Shown here in pieces: positions 59,822 through 64,000 of a stretch of DNA of 64,000 nucleotides. The notes under the pieces were generated by a model, which was given only the letters and a program-made list of their open reading frames with translations, searched no databases and was not told where the DNA came from. Each line of letters opens with the position of its first letter. The stretch's first letter is position 1. This DNA is from PALSA-911 sp963743035 (GTDB taxonomy: Bacteria; Pseudomonadota; Alphaproteobacteria; Acetobacterales; Acetobacteraceae), in NCBI GenBank assembly GCA_963743035.1, contig CAVUOB010000018.1, positions 124,001-188,000 on the forward strand, given 5' to 3'. A program made the position numbers and the translations under genes.

Positions 59822-61174
59822 TCAGATCGCGGCGGCGTGGCGGGTGGTGCCGGCCTGCAGGTAGGCGTCGAATGCTGCGGCGACCGCGCGCACGAAGGGC
59901 CGTCCGGCGCGGGTGACGCGGAGGCTGTTGCCGTCGATGGCGACCAGCCCGTCCTGCGCCAGCTCCTCCAGCCGGGCCGAGCCTTGTGTCAGCACCGGCA
60001 GGCCGAAGCCGTGCGTCTCGGCCGTGCGCGCGAGATCGACGGTGAAATGGCACATGAGCTGCTCGATCACGTCCCGCCGCAGCCGGTCCTCCTGGCTCAG
60101 CGCGACGCCGCGCGCGACCGGCAGCCCGCCGGCGCGCACCGCATCCCGCCAGCATGGCACGGCGGTTTCGTTCTGAACGTAACCCTGGGGCAGCGAGCCG
60201 ATCGAGGAGGCGCCGAGGCCGATCAGCGCCGGCGCGTCGTCGGTCGTGTAGCCCTGGAAGTTGCGCCGCAGCCGGGCATTGCGCGCGGACAGCGCCAGTT
60301 CGTCCGCGGGGCGGGCGAAATGGTCGAGGCCGATCGCCTGGTATCCCGCCTGGCCGATGACCTGCTCGGCGATGCCGCGCTGGGCGAAGCGGGCGGCGGG
60401 GCCGGGCAGGGCCGCTTCCGGCAGCAGCGCCTGGTGCCGCTTCATCCAGGGCACATGGGCGTAGCCGAACATCGCGATGCGGTCGGGGGCGATGCGCAGC
60501 GCGGTCTGCACGGTCGCCGCGACGCTGTCGGCGGTCTGGTGCGGCAGGCCGTAGATCAGGTCGAGATTGAGCGAGGTGACGCCGACGCCGCGCAGCCGCG
60601 CGGCGCAATCGGCGGTCGTCTCGAAGGACTGGATGCGCCCGATGCAGCTTTGCACGGTGGGATCGAAATCCTGCACGCCGAGGCTGGCGCGCGTGGCGCC
60701 CATGGCCGCGACGGCCTGGAGCGAGGCATCGGACAATTGGCGCGGATCGACCTCCACGGCGATCTCGGCCGCCGGGTCGAAGTCGAAGCGCCGCCGCAGG
60801 CGCTCGGCGATGGCCAGCATCATCGCGGGCGGCAGCACGGTGGGCGTGCCGCCGCCCCAACGGACGTGGCGGACCGTCAGCCGCTGCCCGATGGCGGCGG
60901 CGACGAGGTCGATCTCCGCGAGCAGGGTCTGCGTATAGGCGGCGAGCGGCGGTTCGTGCCGGGCGACCGTGGTGTGGCAGCCGCAGAAGCGGCACAGCGC
61001 GGCGCAGAACGGGACATGCAGATAGAGCGACAGGGGGCTGTGCGGATCGAGCGCGCCCAGCCAGTCCCGGTAGGCGGTGTCGTCCGGCATCGGGGTGAAA
61101 TGCGGGGCGGTGGGGTAGCTGGTGTAGCGCGGCACACGCTGGTCGTATTTCGCGAGCAGGGCTTCGACGTTCAT
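59822..61174 (-). CDS. hemN: Oxygen-independent coproporphyrinogen III oxidase
   Basis: 450 residues from ATG 61174; an upstream ATG at 61222 would add 16. The radical-SAM motif C-x-x-x-C-x-x-C is in VPFCAALCRFCGCH. RYTSYPTAPHF, GGGTPTVL, VEVDPRQL, RASLGVQDFDP and NLDLIYGLPHQT identify HemN of the E. coli type. It decarboxylates coproporphyrinogen III in haem synthesis without oxygen and is commonly under FNR/FixK control, but I saw no FixK box in its 148-bp divergent promoter region. Confidence 0.94.
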   Translation of the reverse strand: MNVEALLAKYDQRVPRYTSYPTAPHFTPMPDDTAYRDWLGALDPHSPLSLYLHVPFCAALCRFCGCHTTVARHEPPLAAYTQTLLAEIDLVAAAIGQRLTVRHVRWGGGTPTVLPPAMMLAIAERLRRRFDFDPAAEIAVEVDPRQLSDASLQAVAAMGATRASLGVQDFDPTVQSCIGRIQSFETTADCAARLRGVGVTSLNLDLIYGLPHQTADSVAATVQTALRIAPDRIAMFGYAHVPWMKRHQALLPEAALPGPAARFAQRGIAEQVIGQAGYQAIGLDHFARPADELALSARNARLRRNFQGYTTDDAPALIGLGASSIGSLPQGYVQNETAVPCWRDAVRAGGLPVARGVALSQEDRLRRDVIEQLMCHFTVDLARTAETHGFGLPVLTQGSARLEELAQDGLVAIDGNSLRVTRAGRPFVRAVAAAFDAYLQAGTTRHAAAI

Positions 61175-61321
61175 GCGCAGAGGATCGGATGCGCGCGGTG
61201 GCGGGGCATTGATCTGGATCATGAAGGACAACTCGGGCGGGGACGGTTTTGTTGCGGATGCCGGCGGGTCCGTGCGAGAATGGTGCGAAGGTCTCCGGAC
61301 AAGTCTCCGTGGGAGGTCTGC

Positions 61322-62582
61322 ATGCCCGACACCGTCGCCGCTCGCCATGATCCCGGGCCGCGCGCCTGGGGGGAGGGGCTGACCCGCATCCCCTATTGGG
61401 TATTCAGCGATCCGCATCTGCCAGATGCCGAGCAGGCGCGGCTGTTCGAGGGTCCCGTGTGGAATTTCCTCTGCCTGGAAGCGGAGATCCCCGATCCCGG
61501 CGACTGGCGGGCGGGTTTCGTCGGCAGGATGCCGGTGGTGGTGGTGCGCGATGCCGATGGCGTGACTGTGCGGCTTCGAGAACCGCTGCGCGCATCGCGG
61601 CTCGCTGATCTGCCTGGAGGATGGCGGCAACGCGCGCGAGTTCACCTGCGTCTATCATGCCTGGCGCTACGATCTGCGCGGCAATCTGCGATCGGTGGCA
61701 TTCCGCCGCGGCGTCAACGGCAAGGGCGGCATGCCCGAGACTTTCCGCGAGGCGGAGCACGGCCCGCGTAAATTGCGGGTCACGGCGCTGTGCGGACTGG
61801 TGTTCGCCACGCTGTCGGAGGAGACGCCGGATATCGAGAGCTATATCGGGCCAGAGGTGCTGGAGCGGCTGCGGCGGGTGGCGGTGAACCGGCGCTTCGA
61901 GATCATCGGCCGGTTTACCGAGGTTCTGCCGAACAACTGGAAGCTGTACGCCGAGAATGTGCGCGACAGCTATCACGCCAGCCTGCTGCATCTGTTCTTC
62001 GCCACGTTCCGGATCAACCGGCTGAGCCAGGGCGGCGGCCTGGTGATCAGCCCGAATGGCGGCAGCAGCGTCTCGACGACGCTGGCGCCCGGTGCGGCGC
62101 CGGACGAGGCGCGTGACGACGCCTATGCCGGCATCCGCTCGGTCGACGAGGATTTCAGATTGTCCGACCCGAGCCTGGTGGAGACCGTGGACGAGCACGG
62201 CGACCGGGTGCGCCAGCAATTGCTGACGATCTTTCCGAACTTCGTGATGCAGAAGACCGGCAACGCGATGGCGGTGCGCTGCTTCCTGCCGCGCGGGCTG
62301 CACGAGACGGATCTGCACTGGATCTATCTCGGCTATGCCGATGACACCGAGGCGTTGCGCACGCGCAGGCTGCGGCAGTTGAACCTGGCCGGGCCGGCCG
62401 GCTTCGTCTCGATGGAGGATGGCTGCATCGGCGGCTTCGTGGAACGCGGCGTGGCCGCGGCCGGGGATCAGGCCTCGATCCTGGAGATGGGCGGGTCGGG
62501 CACGGAAGGCCAGGACACGCGGGCGACCGAGGCGGCGGTGCGCGGGTTCTGGCGGATGTGGCGAGCGATGCTGGGCGTTTGA
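61322..62582 (+). CDS. Rieske non-haem iron oxygenase alpha subunit, apparent +1 frameshift
   Basis: From ATG 61322 the first 83 residues (to VVVRDADGVTVR) are in one frame. The Rieske centre FENRCAHRGSLICLEDGG with FTCVYHAWRYDLRGNL and the rest are in another. Removing one G at 61572-61573 joins them (VRFENRCAHRG); 1261 nt is 420 codons plus one base. The Rieske ligands C-x-H and C-x-x-H and the mononuclear iron ligands in NVRDSYHASLLH are intact. It hydroxylates an aromatic acid, using electrons from a separate reductase. Divergent from hemN. The substrate may be a salicylate- or anthranilate-like compound, by loose resemblance only. Confidence 0.86.
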
Positions 62583-62620
62583 GCCGGCATTCCCTCCTTC
62601 CATTCCCTGGGCGGAATGCC

Positions 62621-62668
62621 GCCAATGCCCGGGGATGCCAATGCCCGGGACTGCCAACGCCCGGGACT
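62621..62668. repeat. 16-bp tandem repeat, about three copies
   Basis: Units GCCAATGCCCGGGGAT, GCCAATGCCCGGGACT and GCCAACGCCCGGGACT, in the gap between the convergent Rieske and MFS genes. Confidence 0.8.
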
Positions 62669-62682
62669 GCGAACGTAGGGGG

Positions 62683-63931
62683 CTATCGCTTCTTGCCGGC
62701 GTCCGGCAGGCGGGTTTCCGGCATGGCCAGGGCGACCAGCGCGACCGCCAGCATTCCGGCGGCCGCCAGCGCCCAGAACGCGGCGCTGCGGCCGAAGCTG
62801 TCGTTCACCCAGCCGGCAAAGGCGGTGCTGACGGCGGTGCCGAGCCCGCCCGCTAAGCCGAGCAGGCTCAGGCACAGCGTGTAGTGCCCGGTGTCGCGGG
62901 TGAGGTCGGCGGCGACCAGCGGCATCATCACGCCAAATGTGGCGCCCCCGGCGCCTTCCAGCACCTGCACCGGGATCAGGGCGTAGGGATTCTGCACCAG
63001 CGCGAACAGCGCGCCGCGCAGCGGCACCGTCGCGAAGCCGATCCGCAGGATCAGGCGGCGGCCATAGGTCTCGGCGGCGCGGCCGATGGCGGGGGAAAGC
63101 CAGGCGACGATGATCTGCGGCACGAGCAGGAAGGCCGCGATCACCACGCCGGCGCGCGAGCCGAGCCGCGCGGTGACCTGGACCGCGGATAGTTGCAGCA
63201 CGGCGATGCTGGCGATCTGGAACAACGCCAGGCAAAGGGCGAATACCAGCAGCCGCCGGTCGCGCAGCAGCGCCAGCGGCGGGAGCAGGCCGGCTTGCGG
63301 CTCCTCGGTCACATCGGCGGCCGGCATGGCGGGCGGTTCCGGCAGGTCTGGTCCGACTGCGCCCAGCGCCCATAAGGTCGGGAAGGTCAGCGCGGCGGAG
63401 ATCAGGAACACGGCGTGCCGCGACCCCAGGTAGACGCAGGCCCCCATCACCACCGCGCCGCAGCCGGCCCCGATCGAGCCGTAGCGCGAGTTGCGGCCGA
63501 GCCGCTCGCCGAAGGCGGCGCGGCCGACCACCGCCAGGCTCATCGCAGACCCTGCCGGGGTGAGCAGGCTGCCGGCCGCCGGCCTGCAGCAGCACGGCCA
63601 GCAGCACCGGCAGGTTGCGCGGCAGGAAGGCGAACAGCAGCGGCGCGATGCCCATCGCCGCGATGGCCGCCGCGAGGACGCGCCGGCGGCGCGGCCCGAC
63701 GGCGTCCACGATCAGGCCCGCGGGCACCTGGCAGAGCATCGACGCGACGGTGCCGATGGTCAGGACCATGCCGATATGGGTCTGCGTCCAGGCCTGGCCG
63801 GCGAGGTAGACGGGGATGAAGGCGCCATAGGCCGAACCCGATCCGGCCAGCAGCAGGTTCAGCCAATCGAGGCCGCGATCGGGCTTCACTCCCGCAGGCG
63901 GCGTCCCGCCGGCACGGGAGAACAGCCGCAT
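62683..63931 (-). CDS. MFS transporter, apparent +1 frameshift
   Basis: From ATG 63931 the first 117 residues (LDWLNLLLAGSGSAYGAFIP, AGLIVDAVGPRRRRVLAAAI) are in one frame. The rest, from about GSAMSLAVVGRAAFGERLGR, is in another. Removing one base within 63571-63583 restores a protein of about 415 residues with 12 helices; 1249 nt is 416 codons plus one base. Loop 2-3 has the MFS-like DAVGPRRRR. The family resembles drug/nitrate-type MFS permeases. Its ATG overlaps the stop of the partial upstream gene, so it is cotranscribed with it. Substrate unknown. Confidence 0.83.
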
Positions 63932-64000
63932 CAGGGACGGGCCGCGTGGCGTCCGACCACGATGGTCATCCCTTCCGTGCCGCGGTATTCCGGCGCGGCC
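63931..64000 (-). CDS. C-terminal end of an unidentified gene (partial)
   Basis: An open minus-strand frame enters from the right edge, reads AAPEYRGTEGMTIVVGRHAA then RP and stops at 63931-63933, overlapping the MFS start codon (TGATG). Too short to name. Confidence 0.55.
   Translation of the reverse strand, partial: AAPEYRGTEGMTIVVGRHAARP

Overview
The window comes from a GC-rich alphaproteobacterium. The gene content points towards Acetobacteraceae or a relative: a FixL-FixJ-FixK oxygen cascade, a polyhydroxybutyrate gene set, a fused LivM-LivG, an Ehr-type Hyf-like complex and a heavy load of short palindromic repeats. That placement is an inference from gene content, not a phylogenetic result. 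No replication origin, rRNA, CRISPR array or prophage was seen. There is one tRNA gene (Arg, CCT) and one intact insertion sequence (IS481 family).

Left third (1-26.8 kb). The 3'-truncated cydB and cydA (bd-type oxidase) diverge from a branched-chain amino acid type ABC importer (binding protein, LivH, a LivM-LivG fusion with a frameshift, LivF) followed by an epoxide-hydrolase-like enzyme. A minus-strand operon at 15.5-8.1 kb encodes six subunits of a Hyf-like membrane complex (B, C, E, F, G, I). Its large subunit lacks the nickel-binding cysteines, so it is an energy-converting hydrogenase-related (Ehr) complex and not a hydrogenase. Next come an aldo/keto reductase, a renal-type dipeptidase, an IalB-like secreted protein, a BKACE (DUF849) enzyme, the tRNA, an ABC-F protein, and a minus-strand operon combining a nitrate/sulfonate-type ABC importer with an acyl-CoA-dehydrogenase-like flavoenzyme and an AhpD-like protein.

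Middle (26.8-39 kb). A divergent Lrp regulator and an AceE/MdeB-type 2-oxoacid dehydrogenase E1 share a palindromic intergenic site. An AT-richer gap leads into the most interesting locus. It holds a secreted, cysteine-free molybdopterin-fold protein resembling PruR and a membrane GGDEF-EAL protein resembling DcpA. After a 488-bp gap it continues with a tight operon of a PTPS-III-type 6-pyruvoyltetrahydropterin synthase homologue (E-x-x-H-G-H motif), FolK and a pteridine-reductase-like SDR (PruA/FolM type). Together they look like a self-contained pterin synthesis, pterin sensing and cyclic-di-GMP output module. A PEP-CTERM protein, a zinc alcohol dehydrogenase and an IS481 element follow.

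Oxygen-regulated block (39-53.2 kb). A cysteine-tailed single-domain response regulator, haem-PAS FixL, FixJ and FixK sit next to a CBS-BON protein, a YhiI-RbbA-YhhJ-type exporter, PHB genes (phbB, a possible phasin, phaC), a CBS protein and an NAD(P)H:quinone-reductase-like flavoprotein. Four FNR/FixK-type sites (TTGAT-N4-GTCAA or close variants) lie in front of successive minus-strand transcription units in this block.

Right end (53.2-64 kb). LeuC/LeuD-family hydratase genes diverge from a GntR regulator. Then come a flavin reductase, a truncated TetR regulator, pcaH-pcaG (protocatechuate 3,4-dioxygenase), an SDR, a 49-residue small protein, hemN, a Rieske oxygenase and an MFS transporter.

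A window-wide feature is that five genes (livM-livG, hyfG, rbbA, the Rieske oxygenase and the MFS gene) each need removal of exactly one base to restore a full-length reading frame. Always being an extra base, never a missing one, argues for sequencing or assembly error, though real lesions cannot be excluded.
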